From positions 1 to 33,930 of the forward strand of contig JAAETV010000252.1 in assembly GCA_024227975.1 (NCBI GenBank): a stretch of 33,930 nt of DNA, written 5' to 3'. Positions 10,118 through 16,943 of this stretch are shown one piece after another. The notes under the pieces were generated by a model. It saw nothing but the letters and a program-made list of their open reading frames with translations. It had not been told where the DNA came from and made no database searches. A program made the translations under genes and the position numbers. Positions within the stretch are counted from its first letter, which is position 1, and every line of letters begins with the position of its first letter. The stretch is from Actinomycetes bacterium. Lineage in GTDB: Bacteria > Actinomycetota > Acidimicrobiia > Acidimicrobiales > SZUA-35.

Positions 10118-11320
10118 CTAGGACGGATTACTGGCCGCGAATTCCTCGACGGCGTCGACCTCTCCGCCGAGCCCAGCCAATGCCGCCAGAGCATCGTCCA
10201 GGTCCTCGACGGGAATCACTTCGAGGTCATCGCCAGCCCGATCCGTGATCCGATCGAGCTCAGCCTGGGGAAGGCCAGCAGGAACCAGGAACACATCGGC
10301 CCCCAGATCCCGCACTGCCGCGGTCTTCTGCACCACACCGCCAACGGTTCCCACTCGTCCGCCTACGTCTATCGTTCCGGTGACGGCGACGGTTGCGCCG
10401 CCCGTGAGCTCACCGGGGGTGAGCTGATCGAGCACGGCCAGGGTGAAGGCCAGCCCGGCAGAAGGTCCTCCGACTGCTCCGGTGTCGATATCGATCATGA
10501 AATCGAAGTCACGATTGATGTCAACCCGATCGGTTGGCCCAACCCCCAGGAAGGCGGTGTCGGGATCGTCGGGCTTCGAGCCCAACACGACCGAGACCTC
10601 GTGGGGCTCGACCTCGACCCCAGGAACGAATGACTCGACAGTCAGGGTGATCTCGTCGCCGGGTTCGGCCTGGGCCAGGAGGTCGATCAGATCACTGGTG
10701 GTGACGACGGGCTCCCCATCGATGGCGACGACGGTGTCACCGAGCTCGAGTACCGACTCGGCCGCTTCCCCTTCGACCAACTCGGCTATGACAACCCCAT
10801 CAGACTTGATGGAGTCATAGCCGAGCTCTTCGAGAGCGACGGCGATGGCAATCGATTTTGAGTCATTCATGAGTTGGAGGTTGAACTCCCGGTTCTCGTC
10901 TGGAGTGCGGCCGGACAGGATCACGTCTTCGGAAACAATCTCGGCGTCATCGTCGACCTTGAGCCACAGGTACTCCCACAGGTTGGGACGTTGGCGAACC
11001 CGCACGGTTGTCAGTAGCAGCTCCCCGTCGCTGGGGTAGGCCTCCAAGCCCTCTACCACGAGCAAGGGCTCGGTGTCGCGAGCCGAGCCAGGGACCAGGG
11101 CCACGTATGGAACTTCGAGCATCATTCCACCGACTACGACTGCGGCGATCATGAAGCCGATGATGGCTCCCGCCCACTGCCACCCAATCCTCCGAGACGG
11201 CTCCGTCTCGAAAGAGATGCTCGGGTCCGGACTGATCCCGTCCAACCCGACGGGTTGCCGTGTCCCGTGCAACCCGTCGGGTTGCCGTGCACCTAAGCTG
11301 TCGGCTGAGGACTCCATCAT
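10118..11320 (-). CDS. Membrane-anchored PDZ/Lon-type (S16) serine peptidase, YlbL-like
   Basis: A 400-residue protein. One transmembrane helix lies at about residues 47-67, then the conserved VPYVALVPGSARD segment, a PDZ domain at about 170-235 (GDTVVAIDGEPV) and a C-terminal Lon-type proteolytic domain. The Ser-Lys dyad is visible as Ser287 (GGPSAGLAF) and Lys332 (VVQKTAAV). Proteins of this type cleave extracytoplasmic substrates, but the target here is not known. The two ATGs at 11320 and 11317 abut AAGGAGG, so the second has a 3-nt spacer; the start is tight but no better one exists. Residues 11-29 are a 9-residue tandem duplication (RQPDGLHGT/RQPVGLDGI) encoded by two palindromes, which family members are not known for. 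Confidence 0.92.
   Translation of the reverse strand: MMESSADSLGARQPDGLHGTRQPVGLDGISPDPSISFETEPSRRIGWQWAGAIIGFMIAAVVVGGMMLEVPYVALVPGSARDTEPLLVVEGLEAYPSDGELLLTTVRVRQRPNLWEYLWLKVDDDAEIVSEDVILSGRTPDENREFNLQLMNDSKSIAIAVALEELGYDSIKSDGVVIAELVEGEAAESVLELGDTVVAIDGEPVVTTSDLIDLLAQAEPGDEITLTVESFVPGVEVEPHEVSVVLGSKPDDPDTAFLGVGPTDRVDINRDFDFMIDIDTGAVGGPSAGLAFTLAVLDQLTPGELTGGATVAVTGTIDVGGRVGTVGGVVQKTAAVRDLGADVFLVPAGLPQAELDRITDRAGDDLEVIPVEDLDDALAALAGLGGEVDAVEEFAASNPS
11243..11284. repeat. Pair of 15-bp palindromes in a 27-bp tandem repeat inside the Lon-type peptidase gene
   Basis: CAACCCGACGGGTTG at 11243-11257 and CAACCCGTCGGGTTG at 11270-11284. Each has perfect 7-bp arms around one central base, and the two are reverse complements of each other. 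The repeat period is 27 bp, so the reading frame is kept and a 9-residue peptide repeat results. They lie 36-77 bp inside the start of the peptidase gene. They may be a regulator site pair or a small palindromic insertion. Confidence 0.85.
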
Positions 11321-11393
11321 CCTCCTTATCGGACGAGTGCTCGATGGATACAGCCGACGCTAGTGGGCAATAGCGAAAGGTCGATGAAAAATC

Positions 11394-11603
11394 ATGATTC
11401 ACCAAGCACCCGAACGCCAGCCGACCATTGGCTCCGTTCGACGCGGTTCTCGAGATGATGCTCACACTCCTCTGTGGCGACGGGTCACTGCCCTGTTCAC
11501 CTTGGGATCGCTGGTAGTGGTAATCGGAGTGTTCGTTGCCGTGGTGATCGCATCGACCGCCCTGTTGGCCCTGTTCGTCCTCGAACGGGCCATTGCCGGC
11601 TAG
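11394..11603 (+). CDS. Small single-pass membrane protein, unknown
   Basis: A 69-residue open frame. The first 30 residues are polar and basic; the rest is one strongly hydrophobic segment (ALFTLGSLVVVIGVFVAVV and on to LLALFVLE). The second half has GC-rich third codon positions typical of the neighbouring genes. It is divergent from the Lon-type peptidase gene and convergent with the next gene. No Shine-Dalgarno sequence is obvious. A competing 24-codon frame begins at ATG 11384. I do not recognise a family. If it is not a gene, the 313 bases from 11321 to 11633 hold no other gene that I can support. Confidence 0.45.
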   Translation: MIHQAPERQPTIGSVRRGSRDDAHTPLWRRVTALFTLGSLVVVIGVFVAVVIASTALLALFVLERAIAG

Positions 11604-11633
11604 ACCCTCAGCCCTTCGAGCCAAACCGGTGCC

Positions 11634-12068
11634 TCAGCGTCCGAACAGGCCGCGACGGGCGGCCCCATTACTGGTCACCACATCGCCGTCTGGCTCGTCG
11701 ACATTGATCGTGGTCGACTCGATGACCTCGAACGGCTCATCAAGGTTTGCGACCGAGGGCTCATCTGTGCCCCCAACCATGATCGGGGTCGACGGGGCGG
11801 TCGGCGCGGATGTCGGAGCGGACGACGCAGATACGAGGGGGCTGGTGGCAGCGGCGATCATGGCGTCGGCCGATGTCAGACCGCTGAGCTCGACCCGGTA
11901 GTAGGGCCGGTACTCGAACACCACTTCCTCGAGGCGGAAGATGCGTGCGTGCTCGACCCCATCCTCGTTTCTCATCTGCTCCACAAATGTGACAGCATCG
12001 TGAATGTCCTCAGCCTGCTGATAGCCGGGTTTCCCGTCGGCGCCTCGATAAATGACCATGTGTGACAT
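11634..12068 (-). CDS. Conserved-looking hypothetical protein with C-terminal GLFGR tail
   Basis: A 144-residue protein of unknown function. Residues 1-70 look globular (MSHMVIYRGADGKPGYQQAE, then a helix and a strand-rich segment ending YYRVELSG). The C-terminal half is Ala/Ser/Thr/Pro-rich and acidic, and the protein ends RRGLFGR. Start chosen at ATG 12068 because GGGAGG lies 7 nt upstream; the frame stays open for another 22 codons without a comparable signal. It is soluble and probably cytoplasmic. It is divergent from the HEAT-repeat gene across a 120-bp gap. Confidence 0.7.
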   Translation of the reverse strand: MSHMVIYRGADGKPGYQQAEDIHDAVTFVEQMRNEDGVEHARIFRLEEVVFEYRPYYRVELSGLTSADAMIAAATSPLVSASSAPTSAPTAPSTPIMVGGTDEPSVANLDEPFEVIESTTINVDEPDGDVVTSNGAARRGLFGR

Positions 12069-12188
12069 GAGTTGGCCTCCCATTTTCTCGCCCCAACGGC
12101 GGGTTGCTGTCAACATTGACGTAAGGTTCGCCACTCCCTACGGACAACAGCATTCCAGATTCAGAAGCAGAATCCAAAAGTTATCAAG

Positions 12189-12776
12189 TTGAAACATTCA
12201 TCTAGAACCATCGCGGAGGCTGGACATCGAGGGGACACGCAGCTCGTTGGCGAGGCACTACAGGCCCATGATCCCCATATTCGCCACACTGCACTGGGGG
12301 CGGCCGAACGGCTGAAGATCCTCGATATTGAGCGCCTCAGCGCCTTCTTGGGCGACGAGGATCTCCAAGTCCGACGCCGGGCCCTCGAACTGGCAGCCCG
12401 TTTCGAGCCGACCCAAGCTCTCATCCAAGCCGTGGCCACCCTCCTCGAGGATGAAGCTACGGCCGAAGCCGCAGCCTTCGCCATCGGCGAGCTCGGGACC
12501 GACGACGCCACCATCGTTTCCCGTCTGGAAGATCAGGCAACCACCCACGATGATGTCCTGTGTCGAGAATCGGCGGTGGCGGCTCTGGGCTCACTCGGGC
12601 TCGGCAAGCAAGCCGTGTTGGCTGCCACAGGTGATGTGGCACCGGTCCGCCGTCGAGCCATCATCGCCCTGGCCAACTTCGAGGGCGACGATGTCGAAGC
12701 AGCCATCAACGCCGCCCTCGCAGACCGCGACTGGCAAGTCCGCCAGATCAGCGAGGATCTTGTCGAAGAGAGCTAG
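12189..12776 (+). CDS. HEAT-repeat (PBS lyase-like) protein
   Basis: A 195-residue all-helical protein made of about five to six HEAT-like repeats. Recurrent A-x-x-A-L-G/A-x-L-G and V-R-R-A-x-x-A patterns are visible (IRHTALGAAERL, VRRRALELAARF, CRESAVAALGSLG, VRRRAIIALANFEG, VRQISEDL). Such proteins are scaffolds for protein binding; the partner is unknown. There is no ATG in the frame near the N-terminus, so TTG 12189 is the best start, with no clear Shine-Dalgarno sequence. Its stop codon TAG shares the CTAG at 12773-12776 with the stop of the convergent moaE, so both genes end on the same four bases. Confidence 0.8.
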   Translation: MKHSSRTIAEAGHRGDTQLVGEALQAHDPHIRHTALGAAERLKILDIERLSAFLGDEDLQVRRRALELAARFEPTQALIQAVATLLEDEATAEAAAFAIGELGTDDATIVSRLEDQATTHDDVLCRESAVAALGSLGLGKQAVLAATGDVAPVRRRAIIALANFEGDDVEAAINAALADRDWQVRQISEDLVEES

Positions 12777-13267
12777 GAGGGAACTTCGGAGATGTGTTGG
12801 GGTTCGAGGCCCCAACTGGAGCCTTCGGACCAATCCTCGCGTTTCCAGATCGGCACTGTCGCCTTCAAGGTGTCGATGGCAAAACGGGCTGCATCGAAGG
12901 CGTTTGCCCGATGAGGCGACGAAACGACAACCACGACCGCCGACTCCGAAATCGGCACCTCACCGATCCGATGGAGCAGCACGATCCGGCCGAGATCGTC
13001 CCAACGGGAGCGAGCAGCCTCGGCGATCTCCTCCAGTCTGGGTACCACCTGGCTCTCGTAGGCCTCGTATTCCAGCCGGGAAACCCCTTCGCGCCCGACT
13101 GAGTGATCTCGGGCCGTACCGCTGAAGGTCACCACCGCCCCACACGAGGGCAACACCGCCCAAGCCGACGCTTCTTCCAAGGGGAGAGGCTCAGTGAAGA
13201 GACCCGTCCAGGTATCTCCGTCGGCTGATTGGTGGCTCGGTGGGGCCATCTCCGCAGGTGTCGTCAC
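12773..13267 (-). CDS. moaE: Molybdopterin synthase catalytic subunit MoaE
   Basis: Large subunit of molybdopterin synthase, which adds sulfur from MoaD thiocarboxylate to precursor Z in molybdenum cofactor synthesis. Diagnostic segments are GAVVTFSGTARDHSVG, LEYEAYESQ, HRIGEVPISESAVVVVVSS, HRANAFDAARFAIDTLK and the C-terminal PIWKRE with the catalytic-type Lys. Start is uncertain. GTG 13267 lies 7 nt after a TACCAT -10-like hexamer (13275-13280) and fits a leaderless transcript. ATG 13249 has GGAG directly abutting it, with no spacer, and would shorten the protein by six residues. No moaD or other moa gene is visible in the window. Confidence 0.9.
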   Translation of the reverse strand: MTTPAEMAPPSHQSADGDTWTGLFTEPLPLEEASAWAVLPSCGAVVTFSGTARDHSVGREGVSRLEYEAYESQVVPRLEEIAEAARSRWDDLGRIVLLHRIGEVPISESAVVVVVSSPHRANAFDAARFAIDTLKATVPIWKREDWSEGSSWGLEPQHISEVPS

Positions 13268-13326
13268 CCGGTCAATGGTAGTGGCCGCGATTACGAGAGC
13301 CGAAGAGAGCGGTATTCTCCTGACTC

Positions 13327-14670
13327 GTGCGGTCTGATGATGATGACGAGGCGGATGGGATTGGAGGGCCACCACCCGACCCCTCCCTGCGCGCCTGGCG
13401 CCACCCTTCCGAAATCGCCTCGGCTGCCGCCGCCGCCGGCCGCCCGGTAGCGCCTTCTCCGTCGACACGATCACCGCTGATCCTGCCCGCTATCGCCGCC
13501 ATCGTTGCCGCTGGAGTAGTAGCAACGGCTGTGGTCGGCCTGGGGGCACTGACCGCATCGTTCGACTCCATGCAAGATGCCGAGCGGCTGGGAGTAGAAG
13601 CTGCCAACGGGGTCACGACAAGCATCGGGCGCACCATTCGCAACTCGTTGATCAGCCCATCGGCGAGCTCCTTGCCGTCAACCACAGCGACTTCTCCCAC
13701 CACCAGCACCGTCCGAGACGTCACGCCTGAGGCGACCACCAACGACAATGGCGCACACCAATGGTCGGCCGACCCCGACCCGACCCTGAAGGCAGGGGAT
13801 GGGGTGTTCACCAAGGCCGATGGTTCACCGATCAAGCTGGCCGCCTTCATGGTGGTCGACGAGACCGTGTTCACCAGCGCGGCCGCCATCGGTGACCACC
13901 GTGACCTCGGCCTGGTTGTCGGCGGGAACTGGATCATGGCCACCGTCGTCGTGACCGATGTTGGCAACGACGTCGCCATGCTCCAGATTGCTGACGACGA
14001 CCTGAGCTACCTCCTGGCCGAGTCCCGAGCAGTGTGGGCGATGCCGGAAGACTACGAGACCCCGAAACCCGGCACCGAGATCCTGGTTACCACCCTGGCT
14101 TCGGCTCAGGACGAGCCGGCTGGTGGGGTCGTGTTGGCCTCCACCGGGCGGACCGTGGCCAGCAGTGGCACCCCCGTCTACGGGTCGGTGATCACGAGCG
14201 CCTACCGACCGGCGGGCACCAGCGGTGGAGCCATGATCGATCAGGACGGAGGCCTGGTAGGCCTCATCGTCGACTCTGACCGCGAGTTGGCCGAGGCCGT
14301 CCCGGTCGATCGGCTGCTGGCCATCAAGGATACCTTCCAGCGCTGGGGCATCCCCGCCCTCGAGTGGCTAGGGGTCGAGGGCGGCAACCAGTCGACGGGA
14401 GGAACCGTGCTGGCAGCAGTGATCGAAGGGGGCCCCGCTGATCGGGCCGACCTCCGGCCCGGTGACATCATCACCGCCATCGACGGCACGATGGTCGAGA
14501 ACTGGCACCATCTCGTCTTCCTGATCCGCCAATCGGGAACCGGCTCCACCATCGAGGTCGCGGTCGAGCGCCAGAGCCGAAACGAGATCGTCGTCGCCAC
14601 CGTCGGCTCCCGCACCGACCCGGCCCTCGCTCTCGCCCTGGGCGGGAGCACGGCCGCAGACGACGACTAG
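13327..14670 (+). CDS. Membrane-anchored trypsin-like/PDZ protein of the HtrA type, catalytic His replaced
   Basis: A 447-residue protein. The cytoplasmic N-terminus carries the actinobacterial WRHPSE motif, followed by one transmembrane helix (about residues 54-78), a Ser/Thr-rich linker, a trypsin-like domain and a C-terminal PDZ domain (about 345-435, GGPADRADLRPGDIITAIDG). The catalytic Ser299 (GTSGGAM) and Asp215 (GNDVAMLQI) are in place, but where TAAHV/TNAHV is expected the sequence reads TSAAAI, with Ala186 at the His position. It is therefore probably a pseudoprotease or sensor/scaffold. GTG start; TATTCT (13313-13318), eight bases upstream of the GTG, with TTACGA at 13291-13296 is a plausible promoter giving a near-leaderless transcript. 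Divergent from moaE. Confidence 0.85.
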   Translation: MRSDDDDEADGIGGPPPDPSLRAWRHPSEIASAAAAAGRPVAPSPSTRSPLILPAIAAIVAAGVVATAVVGLGALTASFDSMQDAERLGVEAANGVTTSIGRTIRNSLISPSASSLPSTTATSPTTSTVRDVTPEATTNDNGAHQWSADPDPTLKAGDGVFTKADGSPIKLAAFMVVDETVFTSAAAIGDHRDLGLVVGGNWIMATVVVTDVGNDVAMLQIADDDLSYLLAESRAVWAMPEDYETPKPGTEILVTTLASAQDEPAGGVVLASTGRTVASSGTPVYGSVITSAYRPAGTSGGAMIDQDGGLVGLIVDSDRELAEAVPVDRLLAIKDTFQRWGIPALEWLGVEGGNQSTGGTVLAAVIEGGPADRADLRPGDIITAIDGTMVENWHHLVFLIRQSGTGSTIEVAVERQSRNEIVVATVGSRTDPALALALGGSTAADDD

Positions 14671-14688
14671 TCCCTCCCTCATCGATGC

Positions 14689-15714
14689 TCAGCGGTCGCG
14701 AATCAGCCAGCGGGCCGCCAGACCAACGCCAGCTACAGCTCCCGCCGTAGCAACGCCAACAGCCCCCAGCGCCAGCTCCTGACGGCGCCGGCTGGAGAAG
14801 GCCCTCCACCATGGAGGCGGGGTACCGAGTACAAAGGCCTCCTCGTTCGAGAACGCAGGATCCCAACCAGCAGCCCGCAAGCGATCGTTGGCGATGACCC
14901 AAGAATGATCGATGTAGGGGGCGATCCCGGCCTCCATACGTCGCTGATGAACGGCTCGGGTGAGCCGCCCGTAGGCCTCGTCGACCGGTTCGGGCCAACG
15001 CAGTTCGGCCTCGGCCAGGAGATCACGAAAGACGTCAGGTCCGATCCAGCCATCAGGGGCGACGTTGTAGATCGACTTCATCCGCTTCGCCGCCACCAGG
15101 GTCACCGCCAAAGCCAGATCGTCGTGATGAAGGAACTGCACGGGAGCGTCGACATGTTCGGGCCGTATCGAGGTTGCGGTACGCAGGGTGCCGGCGATGT
15201 AGCTCGCCCCCCGCTCCGACAGGGTGGCCGTCGGACGTAGGATGGCCAGGTCAGCCCCCGTCCTCTCAGCCCATGCTTGGGCCTGACCCTCGAGCCTGGC
15301 TTTGCCGACGGCATAGGCCAGGCCGGGATTGGGACGGCGATGGTGGTGCTCGGTCAAGGGGATCGGGTTCGTCGGATAGGCCCCGTAGACCAGAGCCGAC
15401 GACAACAACACGAAGTGGGGGCAACCGACCTGCTCGGCCCCGTCCAGGACCCGTTCGAGCATGGTCGCGGCAACCATCGGATCGTGTCGGCGCCTCGGAT
15501 CATCAGCCAGATGAACGATGGTGTCACAGCCGGCAAAGAGATCAGGGGTACCCGGATCCGCCAGGTCGACCTGACAGAAATCGACCTCGGCATTGGAAAC
15601 CAGGCCGATCCGATCGAAGGCCCGGATCGTGCCGACCCCAGGCTCGGCCGCCAGCAGCTCGACGACCCGCCGCCCAACCGAGCCCGCGGCCCCGGTGACC
15701 GCCAGCGCTCTCAC
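14689..15714 (-). CDS. NAD-dependent epimerase/dehydratase (extended SDR) with C-terminal membrane helix
   Basis: A 341-residue extended short-chain dehydrogenase. The Rossmann motif TGAAGSVGRRV lies within the first 20 residues, with FCQVDLADP and IVHLADDPRR following. The active-site YxxxK is YAVGK, and the upstream Ser of the triad is in LLSSALVYG. The C-terminus (ALGAVGVATAGAVAGVGLAA) looks like a single membrane helix, which is uncommon for this family. The substrate, probably a nucleotide sugar, cannot be told from sequence. Start chosen at GTG 15714, giving a protein beginning (M)RALAVTGAAG; the frame extends to TTG 15729. There is no Shine-Dalgarno sequence, and CATGGT occupies -12 to -7, consistent with leaderless translation. 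Confidence 0.88.
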   Translation of the reverse strand: MRALAVTGAAGSVGRRVVELLAAEPGVGTIRAFDRIGLVSNAEVDFCQVDLADPGTPDLFAGCDTIVHLADDPRRRHDPMVAATMLERVLDGAEQVGCPHFVLLSSALVYGAYPTNPIPLTEHHHRRPNPGLAYAVGKARLEGQAQAWAERTGADLAILRPTATLSERGASYIAGTLRTATSIRPEHVDAPVQFLHHDDLALAVTLVAAKRMKSIYNVAPDGWIGPDVFRDLLAEAELRWPEPVDEAYGRLTRAVHQRRMEAGIAPYIDHSWVIANDRLRAAGWDPAFSNEEAFVLGTPPPWWRAFSSRRRQELALGAVGVATAGAVAGVGLAARWLIRDR

Positions 15715-15719
15715 TGGCG

Positions 15720-15725
15720 TACCAT
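15720..15725 (+). promoter_or_regulatory. -10 element of a leaderless promoter, shared with the divergent gene
   Basis: TACCAT sits exactly 6 nt before the GTG of the DUF2342 gene, the spacing of a -10 box (TAnnnT) when transcription starts at the first base of the start codon. On the other strand, 15721-15726 reads CATGGT 6 nt before GTG 15714 of the epimerase-like gene. Neither gene has a Shine-Dalgarno sequence. Confidence 0.5.
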
Positions 15726-15731
15726 GCAAGT

Positions 15732-16943
15732 GTGAGCTCTTCGGACTTTGGTGGCGAACTCCCGTTCTTCGACCTCAGCAACCTGATGGGCGGAGGTGAC
15801 CCGTGGGCAGCCGCGGCCGATCTGGCTGCCGCCATTGCCTCCGATGGTGAGGCTGAACCAAACGTCGACCCTCTGGTCCGCCGACAATTGGAAGAGCTTG
15901 TCCGAGTTGCCGAACTTCACGTAGCCCAAGCTACGGGAATCACACTCCCGTCCAACACTGTCGTCACCCCCGTCACCCGCACCACCTGGACCAAGCGCAG
16001 CCTCGACACCTACCGGCCATTCTTCGAACGCTTCGGCGAAGCGGTCGGCTCCGCCGTCAACGCCGAGCAACCGGAGGCCACCGACCCCTTCGGAGCCATG
16101 CTCAGCCAGCTGTTCTCAGCCCTGGGCCCCGTGCTGGTCTCGGCCAGTGCTGGCTCGATGCTGGGCCACCTCGGCCAACAGGCCCTAGGTCAATACGACC
16201 TGCCGATCCCCAGGGGATCGCATGAGGTTCTGATCGTCCCGGCCACCATCGACGCCACGGCCCACGAGTGGGGGGTACTCGCCAATGAGTTGAGATTGTG
16301 GGTTCTGCTCCACGAGCTGACGGCCCACGCCGTGCTCTCGATCCCTCACGTGGCCAAGCGGGTGGAAGGCCTGCTCATCGACTTCGCCGCAGCCTTCCGA
16401 CCCAACCCCGACGCCATTGCTGAGCAGTTCTCGTCACTGGAGTCGGTCACCGATCTCAGCCAGATCCAGGAGATGAGCGAGCAGTTCAACGATCCCGACA
16501 AACTCCTGTCGATCATGCGATCCCCGGCTCATGATCTGCTCGTCCCCCAGTTCGATGCCCTGATCACTTCGATTCTCGGTTTCGTCGGCCACACGGTCGA
16601 TTCCATGGCCGCCGGCCTGGTGGGGAGTAGCCAGCAAATCAAGCAACACTTCCGGCAACGCTGGATCGACGTCGCCCCCGCCGATCGGTTCATGGAACGA
16701 CTCCTCGGGCTCGAAATCGACGGCTCCACCTTCGAGCGTGGTGACCGCTTCATCACCGGAATCGTAGAACGGGCGGGCGACGAGGCCCTCCAGCGGTTGT
16801 GGGCTGACGAGCTCGATCTGCCAACGGCGGCCGAGATCGCCGCCCCCGGCCTATGGCTGGCCAGGATCGGCCTCGACGGAGACCTCGGCGACATCTCCAC
16901 CGACGTCCCCGACGACCTCTCCGGGCTCGACGACATCAGCTGA
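15732..16943 (+). CDS. DUF2342-type (zincin-like) metallopeptidase family protein
   Basis: A 403-residue soluble protein resembling the actinobacterial zinc-dependent metalloprotease/'coenzyme F420 biosynthesis-associated' family. Recognisable features are the N-terminal bundle, a Gly/Ala-rich LVSASAGSMLGHLGQQALGQYDLPIPR segment, and the helix with HELTAHAVL (His194, Glu195, His199). The metal motif reads HExxxH instead of the canonical HExxH, so activity is doubtful. GTG start with no Shine-Dalgarno sequence, preceded by TACCAT at the leaderless position. The 3' end overlaps the convergent MFS gene by 93 bp. The C-terminus is very acidic. Confidence 0.8.
   Translation: MSSSDFGGELPFFDLSNLMGGGDPWAAAADLAAAIASDGEAEPNVDPLVRRQLEELVRVAELHVAQATGITLPSNTVVTPVTRTTWTKRSLDTYRPFFERFGEAVGSAVNAEQPEATDPFGAMLSQLFSALGPVLVSASAGSMLGHLGQQALGQYDLPIPRGSHEVLIVPATIDATAHEWGVLANELRLWVLLHELTAHAVLSIPHVAKRVEGLLIDFAAAFRPNPDAIAEQFSSLESVTDLSQIQEMSEQFNDPDKLLSIMRSPAHDLLVPQFDALITSILGFVGHTVDSMAAGLVGSSQQIKQHFRQRWIDVAPADRFMERLLGLEIDGSTFERGDRFITGIVERAGDEALQRLWADELDLPTAAEIAAPGLWLARIGLDGDLGDISTDVPDDLSGLDDIS

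Noticed and set aside
12795..12815. GGGGTTCGAGGCCCC, resembling a tRNA T-arm
   Set aside because: It lies inside the moaE 3' coding region, and no acceptor, D or anticodon arms can be built around it.
13805..13832. Two GTTCACC heptamers resembling a PHO box
   Set aside because: They are spaced 17 bp, not 11, and lie within the coding sequence of the HtrA-like gene.
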